Shown here: piece after piece, positions 9,271 to 17,998 of the stretch
How positions within the stretch are numbered: position 1 is the first letter of the stretch
Layout of the letters: each line of letters begins with the position of its first letter
Assembly: GCA_963972425.1 (NCBI GenBank)
Contig: CAXAUF010000028.1
Location: 1 to 36,459, forward strand
Direction of reading: 5' to 3'
DNA length: 36,459 nt
From: Algorimicrobium sp002414705
GTDB lineage: Bacteria > Bacteroidota > Bacteroidia > Flavobacteriales > Flavobacteriaceae
The notes under the pieces: model-generated
Database searches by the model: none
Told to the model about the DNA's origin: nothing
Seen by the model: the letters and a program-made list of their open reading frames with translations, nothing else
Translations under genes and position numbers: made by a program

Positions 9271-10237
9271 ATGAGGAAAGCAGAAAATGTTATCGTAGGA
9301 ATCTCTATTGGAGATTTAAATGGTATTGGTGGTGAAATTGTTTTAAAGACGTTGGAAGATGTTAGAATGTTGGAATTTTTTACACCAGTAATTTTTGCGT
9401 CCGCTAAAACCATTACTTTTTTGAAAAACCATTTTGAATTAGACATTAATTTTAATGGTATTAATAGTTTAGATCAAATTATTAGTGGAAAAGTTAATGT
9501 TTTCAATGTCTGGAACGACCGTGTGGACATTAATTTTGGACAAGAAGATCCTGCTATTGGTGAGTTTGCCATAAAATCACTATTTGCAGCAACAAAAGCT
9601 TTAAAGGATAATGCTATAGATGTTTTAGTAACAGCACCAATAAACAAACACACTATTCAATCTGAAGCGTTTAATTTCCCAGGTCATACAGATTATCTTG
9701 CTCAAGAATTAGATGGCGAAAGTTTAATGTTTATGATTGCTAATGATCTGCGAATTGGTTTATTAACAGATCATGTTCCAGTAAAGGACATAGCAAGTCA
9801 CATAACACCAGAATTAATAGAAAGTAAAGTTAATACGATTTATAAAAGTTTACAGGACGATTTTAATATTAGACGTCCAAAAATTGCCGTTTTAGGTATT
9901 AATCCGCAAACTGGTTTATGGACCCTATGCAGCCGATAGTTTTTTTGGTTCTAGTAATTACAAAAACTTTGATGCTATTATTGCGTCCTATCACGATCAA
10001 GGTTTAATACCATTTAAAACCCTATCATTCGGGAATGGTGTGAATTACACAGCAGGTTTATCTAAAATTAGAACATCACCAGATCACGGAACAGCTTTTG
10101 AAATTGCAGGAAAAGGGGAGGCTAATATAAATTCGTTTAAAGAAGCGGTTTTTTTAGCGCTTAAATTATATCATAACAGAATGGATAATGCTGAATTAGC
10201 TAAAAACCCATTAGTTACGCCACAAAAAAAGATATAA
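9271..10237 (+). pseudogene. pdxA: 4-hydroxythreonine-4-phosphate dehydrogenase, disrupted by internal deletion and frameshift
   Basis: PdxA makes the amino-ketone substrate for pyridoxine 5'-phosphate synthesis in the DXP-dependent vitamin B6 pathway. The first frame (9271 to about 9915) gives a normal N-terminal 215 residues: VGISIGDLNGIGGE, TAPINKHTI, FPGHTDYLAQE and the metal-ligand segment LLTDHVPVKD. It ends in nonsense and a stop at 9937. The second frame resumes at about 9914 with VYGPYAADSFFGS, ASYHDQGLIPFK (second metal His) and SPDHGTAFEIAGKG, and stops at 10235. The 27-30 residues normally between NPHxG and VYGPYAAD are missing (322 codons in all versus about 350). The His of NPH, a metal ligand (His211 in E. 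coli), is Gln here (GINPQTG). As written it cannot produce active enzyme; a sequencing or assembly error is the alternative. Confidence 0.85.
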
Positions 10238-10279
10238 ACAAAAAAATGTTTATAAGTGTTATAAGCTAAATATTTTTTA

Positions 10280-10287
10280 TATATTTG
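10280..10287 (+). promoter_or_regulatory. Bacteroidota -7 element before the DUF177-rpmF operon
   Basis: TATATTTG is a perfect TAnnTTTG match, 22 bp upstream of the preferred ATG at 10310. The -33 position has no clear TTTG. It would allow DUF177-rpmF expression independent of the broken pdxA. Confidence 0.45.
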
Positions 10288-10309
10288 CAGGCTCAAAATA
10301 GATGTGATA

Positions 10310-10849
10310 ATGAGGGAATTGAAAACGTTTACAATACCATTTGTAGGGTTAAAATTAGGGAAACATCAATTTGAGTACAAATTAGATAAAACGTTCTTTG
10401 ATTTTTTTGAATATCAAGATTTTAATGATGCTGATATTGCTGTAAACTTGGAGCTGAACAAGAAAACAACTTTATTGGAATTACATTTTGAAATGTCAGG
10501 TACAGTTAACGTGAATTGCGATTTAACAAACGAACCATACAATCAGGAAATTAAAAACACCTTTGATTTGGTTGTTAAATTTGGTGAAGACTATAATGAT
10601 GAAGAAATTGATCTTTTAGTTATCCCACATGGAGAATATGAAGTGAATGTACAACAATATATATATGAAACTATAATATTGTCAGTCCCTTCAAAATTAA
10701 TTCATCCTGGCGTAGAAGATGGCACATTACATTCTGAAATACTTGAAAAATTAGAAGAATTAAGCCCTAAAAGGAAAGAACAAAAAGAAGATAACGAGGA
10801 AATTGATCCGCGTTGGAATACATTAAAGAAACTATTAACGGATAAATAA
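10310..10849 (+). CDS. DUF177/YceD-family protein
   Basis: This protein of about 179 residues belongs to the DUF177 (YceD) family, whose gene almost always precedes rpmF; members have been linked to 23S rRNA metabolism. The N-terminal part (MRELKTFTIPFVGLKLGKH) and the central FDLVVKFGEDYNDEEIDLLVIPHGEYEVNVQQY are typical of Bacteroidota members. The C-terminal part is highly charged and ends DPRWNTLKKLLTDK, the usual end of the family. I prefer the ATG at 10310 over the in-frame GTG at 10304 because the conserved N-terminus begins there. rpmF follows after 8 bp, so the two are co-transcribed. Confidence 0.9.
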   Translation: MRELKTFTIPFVGLKLGKHQFEYKLDKTFFDFFEYQDFNDADIAVNLELNKKTTLLELHFEMSGTVNVNCDLTNEPYNQEIKNTFDLVVKFGEDYNDEEIDLLVIPHGEYEVNVQQYIYETIILSVPSKLIHPGVEDGTLHSEILEKLEELSPKRKEQKEDNEEIDPRWNTLKKLLTDK

Positions 10850-10857
10850 TAATAAAA

Positions 10858-11061
10858 ATGGCACATCCTAAAAGAAAAATCTCCAAAACAAGAAGAGATA
10901 AAAGAAGAACCCATTATAAAGCAACTGCTCCACAAATTGCAACTTGTCCAACTACTGGAGAAGCGCACTTATACCACAGAGCTCATTGGTTTGAAGGTAA
11001 ACTTTATTACAGAGGTCAAGTATTAATTGACAACTCGGTAGCAGAAGAAAACGCAGCATAA
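10858..11061 (+). CDS. rpmF: 50S ribosomal protein L32
   Basis: This 67-residue basic protein starts MAHPKRKISKTRRDKRRTHY, the diagnostic L32 N-terminus, and contains CPTTGEAHLYHRAH. It is a component of the large ribosomal subunit. Of the four Cys that form a zinc ribbon in some L32 proteins only one remains (ATCPTTG), which is normal for Bacteroidota. It lies 8 bp after the DUF177 gene and is followed by a strong terminator. Confidence 0.97.
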   Translation: MAHPKRKISKTRRDKRRTHYKATAPQIATCPTTGEAHLYHRAHWFEGKLYYRGQVLIDNSVAEENAA

Positions 11062-11081
11062 CTACTATGCATGCATACAAG

Positions 11082-11109
11082 AAAACGCTCATCATTGAGC
11101 GTTTTTTTT
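11082..11109 (+). terminator. Rho-independent terminator after rpmF
   Basis: A perfect 10-bp stem (AAAACGCTCA / TGAGCGTTTT, loop TCAT) runs into T8. It ends the DUF177-rpmF transcript and implies that fabH has its own promoter. Confidence 0.9.
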
Positions 11110-11238
11110 ATGATAAATTTTTATAGAAGCCAAAAACGACTTAATTTGCACTAAATTAGACTACAAATTCGTGCGTTTTGATGAAATTTTATCAAAAATG
11201 TCTCGTTTTAATGGTTTTAGCGAAATAATTTATACGGT

Positions 11239-12234
11239 ATGAGTAAAATTTCAGCAGCCATTACAGCTGTAGGTGCTTATGTGCCAGAATATGTATTGAC
11301 TAACCAAATTCTTGAAACGTTAGTTGACACTAATGATGAATGGATTACTTCCAGAACAGGCATTAAAGAGCGTAGAATTTTAAAGGAAGAAGGCAAAGGC
11401 ACTTCCTTTTTAGCAATTAACGCAGCCAAGGATCTTATTAACAAAACAGGTCTCAATCCCAAAGAAATAGATTTAGTAATTGTTGCAACCGCATCACCAG
11501 ATATGAAAGCTGCTTCAACAGCCGCATATACTGCAACACAAATAGGTGCTACAAATGCTTTTTCATTCGATTTAGAAGCAGCGTGTTCTAGCTTTCTATT
11601 TGGTATGTCCACAGCTTCTAGTTATATAGAATCTGGACGCTACAAAAAAATACTATTAATAGGTGCAGATAAAAATTCATCATTTATAGATTATACAGAT
11701 CGCGCAACATGTATTATTTTTGGTGATGGTGCTGGAGCCGTATTATTTGAACCAAATAATGAAGGCCTGGGTTTACAAGACGAATACTTAAGAAGTGATG
11801 GCGATGGGCGTGAGTTTCTTCAAGCTACTTATGGCGGTTCGTCCTATCCTTCAACACCAGAGGCAGTTGCAGAAGGCAAGCATTTTGTCTTTCAAGATGG
11901 AAAAACCGTGTTTAAAAATGCCGTTTTTAATATGGCAGACGTGGTTGTTAAAATTTTAGAGCGCAATAACTTAACAAAAGAAGATATTTCGTGGTTAGCA
12001 GCACATCAAGCTAACAAACGTATCATTGATGCAACAGCAAATAGAATAGATCTTGACAAAAACAAAGTCATGATGAATATTGAAAAATATGGTAATACAA
12101 CATCAGCAACATTACCATTATTATTGAATGATTATGAATCCCAACTAAAAAAAGGCGATAAAATTATATTTGCAGCTTTTGGTGGTGGATTTACTTGGGG
12201 CTCCATTTATTTAAAATGGGCTTATAATTCTTAA
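11239..12234 (+). CDS. fabH: 3-oxoacyl-ACP synthase III (KAS III)
   Basis: This 331-residue cytosolic enzyme condenses acetyl-CoA (or branched acyl-CoA) with malonyl-ACP, the first elongation step of type II fatty-acid synthesis. The Cys-His-Asn triad is visible as Cys116 (LEAACSSF), His256 (AAHQANKR) and Asn286 (YGNTTSAT). The N-terminal AVGAYVPEYVLTN and DEWITSRTGIKERRI are also standard. Length is normal. It is followed 42 bp later by accB and then accC, so malonyl-CoA supply and its first use are grouped. The ATG lies 129 bp beyond the rpmF terminator, where no confident promoter could be picked out. Iso-branched starters are common in the phylum, so the natural primer may be branched; that is inference. 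Confidence 0.97.
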   Translation: MSKISAAITAVGAYVPEYVLTNQILETLVDTNDEWITSRTGIKERRILKEEGKGTSFLAINAAKDLINKTGLNPKEIDLVIVATASPDMKAASTAAYTATQIGATNAFSFDLEAACSSFLFGMSTASSYIESGRYKKILLIGADKNSSFIDYTDRATCIIFGDGAGAVLFEPNNEGLGLQDEYLRSDGDGREFLQATYGGSSYPSTPEAVAEGKHFVFQDGKTVFKNAVFNMADVVVKILERNNLTKEDISWLAAHQANKRIIDATANRIDLDKNKVMMNIEKYGNTTSATLPLLLNDYESQLKKGDKIIFAAFGGGFTWGSIYLKWAYNS

Positions 12235-12276
12235 CAACTAACTAACTAAAAAATTAAACCTAAAATCTAAATAATT

Positions 12277-12756
12277 ATGGATTTAAAAGATATTCAAAAT
12301 TTAATAAAATTTGTAGCAAAGTCAGGTGCTAGTGAAGTGAAATTAGAAACCGAGGACGTGAAAATCACTATTAAAACAGGTGGTGAAGAAAGAGCAGAAA
12401 CAACAACGTATGTTCAGCAAATTCCAGTTGGTGCACCAGTTGGGCATGCTCCAGCTGCTCCAGCTCCAGTAGTGCCAGCTGCTCCAGCTCCAGAAGTAGC
12501 CTCAGAAGATTCTAAATACATTACCATTAAATCGCCAATTATTGGAACCCTTTATAGAAAACCATCTCCAGACAAACCTGTTTTTATCGAAGTAGGTCAG
12601 ACTATTAAAGAAGGTGATGTACTTTGTATTATTGAAGCTATGAAGTTATTTAATGAAATTGAATCTGAAGTTTCAGGGAAAATTGTGAAAATTCTTGTGG
12701 ATGATTCATCACCAGTAGAATTTGATCAACCGTTATTTTTAGTAGATCCGTCATAA
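12277..12756 (+). CDS. accB: Biotin carboxyl carrier protein of acetyl-CoA carboxylase
   Basis: This 159-residue BCCP carries the carboxybiotin group between AccC and the carboxyltransferase. The N-terminal helical region (MDLKDIQNLIKFVAKS) is followed by an Ala/Pro/Val linker (about residues 48-76) and the C-terminal biotinyl domain with the biotinylation site EAMKLFNEI (Lys123) and the closing FDQPLFLVDPS. Length and layout are standard. accC starts 93 bp downstream; the gap contains short AAAGTTTAA-type direct repeats but no terminator, so accB-accC are probably co-transcribed with fabH. Confidence 0.97.
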   Translation: MDLKDIQNLIKFVAKSGASEVKLETEDVKITIKTGGEERAETTTYVQQIPVGAPVGHAPAAPAPVVPAAPAPEVASEDSKYITIKSPIIGTLYRKPSPDKPVFIEVGQTIKEGDVLCIIEAMKLFNEIESEVSGKIVKILVDDSSPVEFDQPLFLVDPS

Positions 12757-12849
12757 TCTAAAGTTTAAAGTTTAAAATTTAAAGTTCCAAGTTGTTTCAA
12801 CTAGAACAGTAAACGTATAAACCCATAAACTTATAAACTCAATAGAATT

Positions 12850-14202
12850 ATGTTTAAAAAAATATTAATTGCCAATAGAGGAGAAATAGCCTTACGTGTT
12901 ATTAGAACCTGTAAAGAAATGGGCATAAAAACGGTAGCTGTTTATTCAACAGTTGATGCCGAAAGTCTTCACGTAAAATTTGCCGATGAAGCTGTTTGTA
13001 TCGGTCCAGGGCCTAGTAGTGAATCGTATTTAAAAATGTCTAATGTAATTGCTGCAGCAGAAATTACAAATGCAGATGCTATTCATCCAGGATATGGATT
13101 TTTATCTGAAAACGCGAAATTTTCAAAAATTTGTGAAGAACACGATATAAAATTTATTGGTGCTTCAGCGGAAATGATTAACCGTATGGGAGACAAAGCC
13201 AATGCAAAAGCAACCATGCTTGAAGCAGGTGTGCCATGTGTGCCAGGGAGTGAAGGCATTATTGAAGATTACGAACATTGCGAAAAATTAGCTGAAGAAG
13301 TTGGCTACCCAGTTATGCTTAAAGCATCAGCAGGTGGTGGCGGAAAAGGTATGCGTGCCGTTTGGAAAAAAGAGAATTTAAAAGACGCTTGGGAATCTGC
13401 TAGACAGGAATCTAAAGCCGCTTTTGGAAATAACGATATGTACATGGAAAAACTCATTGAAGAGCCAAGGCATATTGAAATACAAGTTGTAGGCGATTCT
13501 ACAGGAAAAGCTTGTCATTTATCAGAACGTGATTGCTCAATCCAACGTCGTCATCAAAAATTAACAGAAGAAGTTCCTTCGCCATTTATGACAACTGCCC
13601 TTCGTAAAAAAATGGGTGATGCAGCCGTAAAAGCAGCTGAATATATTAAATATGAAGGTGCCGGAACCGTTGAGTTTTTAGTGGATAAACATCGTAATTT
13701 CTACTTCATGGAAATGAATACACGTATCCAAGTTGAACATCCAATTACAGAACAAGTTATTGATTTTGATTTAATTCGTGAGCAAATTTTAGTAGCAGCA
13801 GGTGTGCCAATTTCAGGTAAAAACTACACACCTAATTTACATTCTATTGAATGCCGAATTAATGCTGAAGATCCTTTTAACGATTTCAGACCATCACCAG
13901 GTAAAATTACAACACTTCATGCGCCAGGAGGACATGGTGTACGTTTAGATACGCATGTATATGCAGGTTATACTATTCCGCCCAATTATGACTCTATGAT
14001 TGCTAAGTTAATTACTACAGCGCAAACACGTGAGGAAGCAATTAGTAAAATGAAGCGTGCGTTAGATGAATTCGTTATTGAAGGTATAAAAACAACTATT
14101 CCTTTTCATAGACAATTAATGGAACATCCAGATTATTTAGCAGGAAACTATACCACTAAATTTATGGAAGATTTTGTTATAGAAAAGCCAAGTGATAATT
14201 AA
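12850..14202 (+). CDS. accC: Acetyl-CoA carboxylase, biotin carboxylase subunit
   Basis: This 450-residue ATP-grasp enzyme carboxylates biotin on AccB using ATP and bicarbonate. Visible landmarks are the N-terminal KILIANRGEIALRVIRTCKE, the glycine-rich ATP loop GGGGKGMR (about residues 162-169), the HLSERDCSIQRRHQK segment and the catalytic EMNTRIQVEHPITE (Glu288, Arg292). The C-terminal biotin-carboxylase domain ends with PFHRQLMEHPDY. Full length. It is the last gene of the fabH-accB-accC group and is closed by a bidirectional hairpin. Confidence 0.98.
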   Translation: MFKKILIANRGEIALRVIRTCKEMGIKTVAVYSTVDAESLHVKFADEAVCIGPGPSSESYLKMSNVIAAAEITNADAIHPGYGFLSENAKFSKICEEHDIKFIGASAEMINRMGDKANAKATMLEAGVPCVPGSEGIIEDYEHCEKLAEEVGYPVMLKASAGGGGKGMRAVWKKENLKDAWESARQESKAAFGNNDMYMEKLIEEPRHIEIQVVGDSTGKACHLSERDCSIQRRHQKLTEEVPSPFMTTALRKKMGDAAVKAAEYIKYEGAGTVEFLVDKHRNFYFMEMNTRIQVEHPITEQVIDFDLIREQILVAAGVPISGKNYTPNLHSIECRINAEDPFNDFRPSPGKITTLHAPGGHGVRLDTHVYAGYTIPPNYDSMIAKLITTAQTREEAISKMKRALDEFVIEGIKTTIPFHRQLMEHPDYLAGNYTTKFMEDFVIEKPSDN

Positions 14203-14205
14203 AAA

Positions 14206-14235
14206 GAAAGCTCCGAAAATATTTTCGGAGCTTTT
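14206..14235. terminator. Bidirectional terminator between accC and a convergent lipoprotein gene
   Basis: A perfect, essentially loopless inverted repeat (AAAAGCTCCGAAAAT / ATTTTCGGAGCTTTT) starts 4 bp after the accC stop. T-rich on both strands, so it can end both accC and the minus-strand gene at 14239-14757. Confidence 0.88.
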
Positions 14236-14238
14236 TAA

Positions 14239-14757
14239 TTATAAACGGAAAGTTTCTTTTACTTCTGTTATAATCTGCGGAACTTCATCTGTTTTAAATT
14301 TTAGACTAAAATCGTAGATATTGTCCGAATTATGTTTTTTAATTGAAAGCATACCTTGTGTTATTTTATAGTAGCCAGTCTGCCCTTTACAATAACAAAT
14401 TCTACCATATAACAATTTAACCTCTTGCAATTTAACATCTTTTAGCTGTTGCTCTAATTTGTTTTTTGGAAGTTCTAAATACAGAAACTCACTATAATTT
14501 CCGTCTACAGAATTAGGTATTTCATGGCGCTTATATTCAAATTGAATAACAATGTTAGATCCAGAAATTACTTGAGGTGATGGTTTATTAATGTTATAAT
14601 ATGTAATATCTAATTTTTTGTTATTTAAAATTTCAAAAGTACAAGTACCATCTTCTGGACAGAAACTTGAAATTTCAGGATCACTAATCACATTGGTTTC
14701 CATTTTATTAGTGCCACAGCTAATGAAAATTAAAAATATAAAAAAGCGGAAAACCAT
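14239..14757 (-). CDS. Hypothetical lipoprotein with four conserved-looking cysteines
   Basis: This 172-residue protein has a short lipoprotein signal (MVFRFFIFLIFISC, lipidated Cys14). The mature part is mostly beta-predicted, with a CPEDGTC loop (Cys33, Cys39) and a CYC motif (Cys121, Cys123) that could form disulfides after export. I do not recognise a characterised family; comparable small lipoproteins are common in flavobacteria. It is monocistronic and convergent with accC. The signal peptide is unusually short, but no upstream in-frame start is evident. Likely site: periplasmic face of an envelope membrane. Function unknown. Confidence 0.75.
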   Translation of the reverse strand: MVFRFFIFLIFISCGTNKMETNVISDPEISSFCPEDGTCTFEILNNKKLDITYYNINKPSPQVISGSNIVIQFEYKRHEIPNSVDGNYSEFLYLELPKNKLEQQLKDVKLQEVKLLYGRICYCKGQTGYYKITQGMLSIKKHNSDNIYDFSLKFKTDEVPQIITEVKETFRL

Positions 14758-14860
14758 AGTTAATGTTGAAATTAAGTATTTGATTTATTATTAAATCCTT
14801 GTATTTGTTAATGTAAGACATTATTTTTATAAATTATAAATTCTTAAGATGTAAATAGCT

Positions 14861-17608
14861 ATGAAAAAGTTTTACTTTAATTTGGGGATAACGTTGTTAT
14901 TAGCCACTGTTTTTTCGATGACAGGGTTTGCTCAAAACCGAAATTCGATATGGCAAAAAGTCAATAAAAATGATATTCGAACTACAGATTTAGTGGCTCG
15001 AGAAACAATGCCAGAGAAGGCTGAATACTTTCAATTGGACATAAACCAACTGAAACAACAATTAAGCCAGGCGCCAGATAGAAATGAATTTTCAGGAGAA
15101 TCAAATCTAATTATCAATTTTCCTAATGCTCAAGGCGATTTAGACGGTTACCGAATTAAAGAAGCTTCTATTTTAGCACCTGAATTACAAATTCAAGTTC
15201 CAAATATCCGCTCTTATATTGGAGTTAGTGTTACAAACCCCTCTAATGTTATTCGTTTTAGTGTAACTCCAAGAGGGCTTCATACTATGTTGCTTTCATC
15301 AGAAAAAGGCACACAATATATAGATCCTTATACAGAAAATTCAAATGTATATTTAACATATTCAAGAAGCGATATATCTCAAGAAAACAGAAATTTTGAA
15401 TGTTCAGTTGAAGACGAAGGCTTACAAGTTGAAGGCTCAGATGTAAATTTGGATTCTTTCAGAAATGCAAATGATGGTCAAATAAGAAATTTCAGATTAG
15501 CATTAGCATGTACTACAGAGTATGCGCAGTTTCATTGGTTAGCAGCTGGCTTAACAGCGGCAGATTCTGAAGCAGATAAAAAGAATGCGGTTCTTGCCGC
15601 TATGGTTGTAACTATGACCCGTGTAAATGCTTTGTATGAAAGGGAGTTATCTTTAAATATGACAATAATTGCTAATAATTTAGATATAATTTTCATAGAT
15701 TCTGACACGTATACAAATAATAGTGGAGGTGCTATGTTAGATCAGAATCAAATCGTATTAACGAGTCTTATTGGTGGTAGTAATTATGACATTGGTCACG
15801 TTTTTAGCACTGGAGGTGGTGGTGTTGCAATTCTTAATTCACCTTGTACACCAAATAATAAAGCGAAAGGAGTAACTGGATTACCTAGTCCAGTTGGCGA
15901 TATTTTTGATTACGAATATGTAGCACACGAAATGGGTCACCAATATGGTGCACCACACACTTGGAATGGTGATGCTGGCGGATGTTCACCTGGACAAAGA
16001 TCGTCATCCAATGCTTATGAGCCAGGAAGTGGTTCTACTATAATGGGTTATGCAGGTTTATGTGGTGCTCAAAATGTTCAAACATTTACAGATATTTATT
16101 TCCACCAAAAGAGTTTACAAATGATTTGGAGTAATATTACTAATGGAAATAGTATATGTGCTGCATTAAGCGATACAGGAAATAATGCGCCTACAGTCAG
16201 AGCTGGAGCCAATTATACGATTCCTATTTCTACTCCTTATAAATTATCGGCTACTTCTACAGATAATGATGGTACTGCAAGTCATACTTACACTTGGGAG
16301 CAATATGATTTAGGACCTTCAGGAGCACCAACAGAAACAACTGCTTCAGGGCCTTTAGTGCGCTCGTTTGAGGGAACGACTAACTCAACAAGATATATTC
16401 CTAATCTACCAGATTTATTATTACAAGGAGGCTCAACGCAATGGGAAAGATTAGTTTCTATTGCAAGGAATATTAGTTTTAGAGTAACGGTAAGAGATAA
16501 TGACGCGCGTGGAGGTCAGACTGATACAGACCTTATGGTAGCTAACACAGTAACAGGTGCTGGACCATTTTTAGTAACATCACAAGATACGCCTGGAATA
16601 AGCTGGACTCAAGGTGAAACAGAAACGATTACTTGGGATGTAGCTGGTACAACAGCAAATGGTGTTGATACGGCTAATGTAAATATATTATTATCTACAG
16701 ATGGTGGTTTAACATATGATACAGTTTTAGCTACTAATGTAACAAATGATGGAAGTCATGATATTATTGTACCAGACATTGTAGCACCATTTTGTCGTGT
16801 TATGGTGGAAGCTGAAGGAAATATTTTCTTTAATATTAATACAACTGATTTTGCTGTTGGAACTACTGTTGTAGAAACTTGTAATTTATATGAGTCTGGA
16901 AATGTTGCTATAGCTATACCTGATGGTTTAGGTACTACTGCCCCTCAACAAGGACAACCAATATTTAGTTCTATTGTAGTTACTGAAGATGTTGTTATTG
17001 ATGATAATATTAAATTTAATGTAAATATTACACACCCTTCAACTGGAGATTTTCTTATTCAAATGCAGCATCCAGATGTTGCTACAAATAATGCCTTTGT
17101 TAATTTATATGTATTTAATTGTTCAGGAGGATCTAGTTTCGATGTCACGTTTGCAACAGGAGCACCACAATTAGCTTGCGGTACATCAATTTCAGGGGAA
17201 TATGCTCCAGTAAATCCAATGACGGTCTTTAATGGCTTAAGTTCAGCAGGAACTTGGAGAGTAGCAATTGTAGATTTCTTTCAAGGTAATACAGGAGTTT
17301 TAAATGATTGGAGTATTGAAATTTGTACAACGTCATTGAGTACAGAAGAGTTTGATAGTTTAGATGCTTTAACCGTATTCCCAAATCCTAATAATGGAGA
17401 CTTTAATGTGACATTCAATTCAACATCAAACAATGATGTAAACATTGAGGTTTTTGATATTAGAGGTCGTAAAGTATTTGAAAACTCTTACAGAAATACA
17501 GGCTTGTTTAACCAATCTATTAAATTGGAAAATGTTCAATCTGGTATGTATTTATTGAATATTTCAGAAGGTGATCGTAAGGTTACCAAGAAAATTATTA
17601 TTAATTAA
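14861..17608 (+). CDS. T9SS-exported reprolysin-like zinc metalloprotease with P/Homo B domain
   Basis: This 915-residue secreted protease has a signal peptide ending near GFAQ, a propeptide-like region (about 25-200) and a metzincin catalytic domain. Its zinc site is HEMGHQYGAPH (His356, Glu357, His360, His366) with a Met-turn at IMGY (Met395). A Fn3/Ig-like region (about 445-680) follows, then a proprotein-convertase P (Homo B) domain (about 685-825; ITHPSTGDFLIQMQHP, SAGTWRVAIVDFFQGNTG). A T9SS type A sorting domain closes it (VFPNPNNGDF, VFDIRGRKVF, SGMYLLNI, KKIIIN). Export through the Sec and type IX systems to the cell surface or medium is expected. A paralogue follows at 17999. Its own strong terminator suggests a monocistron. 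Substrate unknown. Confidence 0.93.
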   Translation: MKKFYFNLGITLLLATVFSMTGFAQNRNSIWQKVNKNDIRTTDLVARETMPEKAEYFQLDINQLKQQLSQAPDRNEFSGESNLIINFPNAQGDLDGYRIKEASILAPELQIQVPNIRSYIGVSVTNPSNVIRFSVTPRGLHTMLLSSEKGTQYIDPYTENSNVYLTYSRSDISQENRNFECSVEDEGLQVEGSDVNLDSFRNANDGQIRNFRLALACTTEYAQFHWLAAGLTAADSEADKKNAVLAAMVVTMTRVNALYERELSLNMTIIANNLDIIFIDSDTYTNNSGGAMLDQNQIVLTSLIGGSNYDIGHVFSTGGGGVAILNSPCTPNNKAKGVTGLPSPVGDIFDYEYVAHEMGHQYGAPHTWNGDAGGCSPGQRSSSNAYEPGSGSTIMGYAGLCGAQNVQTFTDIYFHQKSLQMIWSNITNGNSICAALSDTGNNAPTVRAGANYTIPISTPYKLSATSTDNDGTASHTYTWEQYDLGPSGAPTETTASGPLVRSFEGTTNSTRYIPNLPDLLLQGGSTQWERLVSIARNISFRVTVRDNDARGGQTDTDLMVANTVTGAGPFLVTSQDTPGISWTQGETETITWDVAGTTANGVDTANVNILLSTDGGLTYDTVLATNVTNDGSHDIIVPDIVAPFCRVMVEAEGNIFFNINTTDFAVGTTVVETCNLYESGNVAIAIPDGLGTTAPQQGQPIFSSIVVTEDVVIDDNIKFNVNITHPSTGDFLIQMQHPDVATNNAFVNLYVFNCSGGSSFDVTFATGAPQLACGTSISGEYAPVNPMTVFNGLSSAGTWRVAIVDFFQGNTGVLNDWSIEICTTSLSTEEFDSLDALTVFPNPNNGDFNVTFNSTSNNDVNIEVFDIRGRKVFENSYRNTGLFNQSIKLENVQSGMYLLNISEGDRKVTKKIIIN

Positions 17609-17626
17609 GAAATCTAATTTATATTT

Positions 17627-17657
17627 AAAAAAGCTCCTTTTTAGGGGCTTTTTTTTA
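17627..17657 (+). terminator. Terminator after the first metalloprotease gene
   Basis: AAAAGCTCC / GGGGCTTTT stem (one G-T pair), about 7-nt loop and a run of T starts 18 bp after the stop codon. Confidence 0.82.
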
Positions 17658-17940
17658 TAAGTATTTTCAGTGATTTCATTTTAACTATAAAAAATAACCT
17701 CAAAATAGTTAGTATATTCTTATTTTGATTCTCATGAATGGTCTATTTAAATTTAACAATAATTACATCAAAGAATTTAGAAATAAGAATACCATTTAAA
17801 AAATATGTAGTTCTGAAGTAGTGATTATTTAGTTAAATAGGTCATTAAAAAGTTATATTAAAACAATAACAATATTGAGTATCTTTAGGGTAAATAGTTA
17901 ATAGTTAGGCATTTTATAGGTTAAAATATTTGATGTAATT
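17658..17940. other. Intergenic region between the two metalloprotease genes; no gene seen
   Basis: With the flanking terminator (17627-17657) and promoter (17941-17971) this makes a 390-bp gap between coding regions. It is very AT-rich, with only short broken reading frames and no RNA gene, repeat array or insertion sequence that I can recognise. It may contain upstream regulatory sites for the second protease. Confidence 0.6.
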
Positions 17941-17971
17941 ATTGTTTTTTTTAAATAAGGCATTAACTTTA
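17941..17971 (+). promoter_or_regulatory. Promoter of the second metalloprotease gene
   Basis: TTG at 17942-17944, exactly 19 bp of spacer, then TAACTTTA at 17964-17971, one base from the TAnnTTTG -7 box. This lies 27 bp upstream of the ATG at 17999 and gives a leader of about 20 nt. Confidence 0.52.
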
Positions 17972-17998
17972 TGGAATATAATATAACAATCAATCATT

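Noticed and set aside
11110..11238. Riboswitch or T-box leader ahead of fabH
   Set aside because: Beyond the rpmF terminator no conserved aptamer core or second terminator hairpin can be seen in the 129-bp gap.
12757..12849. Short AAAGTTTAA-type direct repeats between accB and accC
   Set aside because: Low-complexity AT sequence common in flavobacterial gaps; too short and degenerate to call a repeat element or origin.
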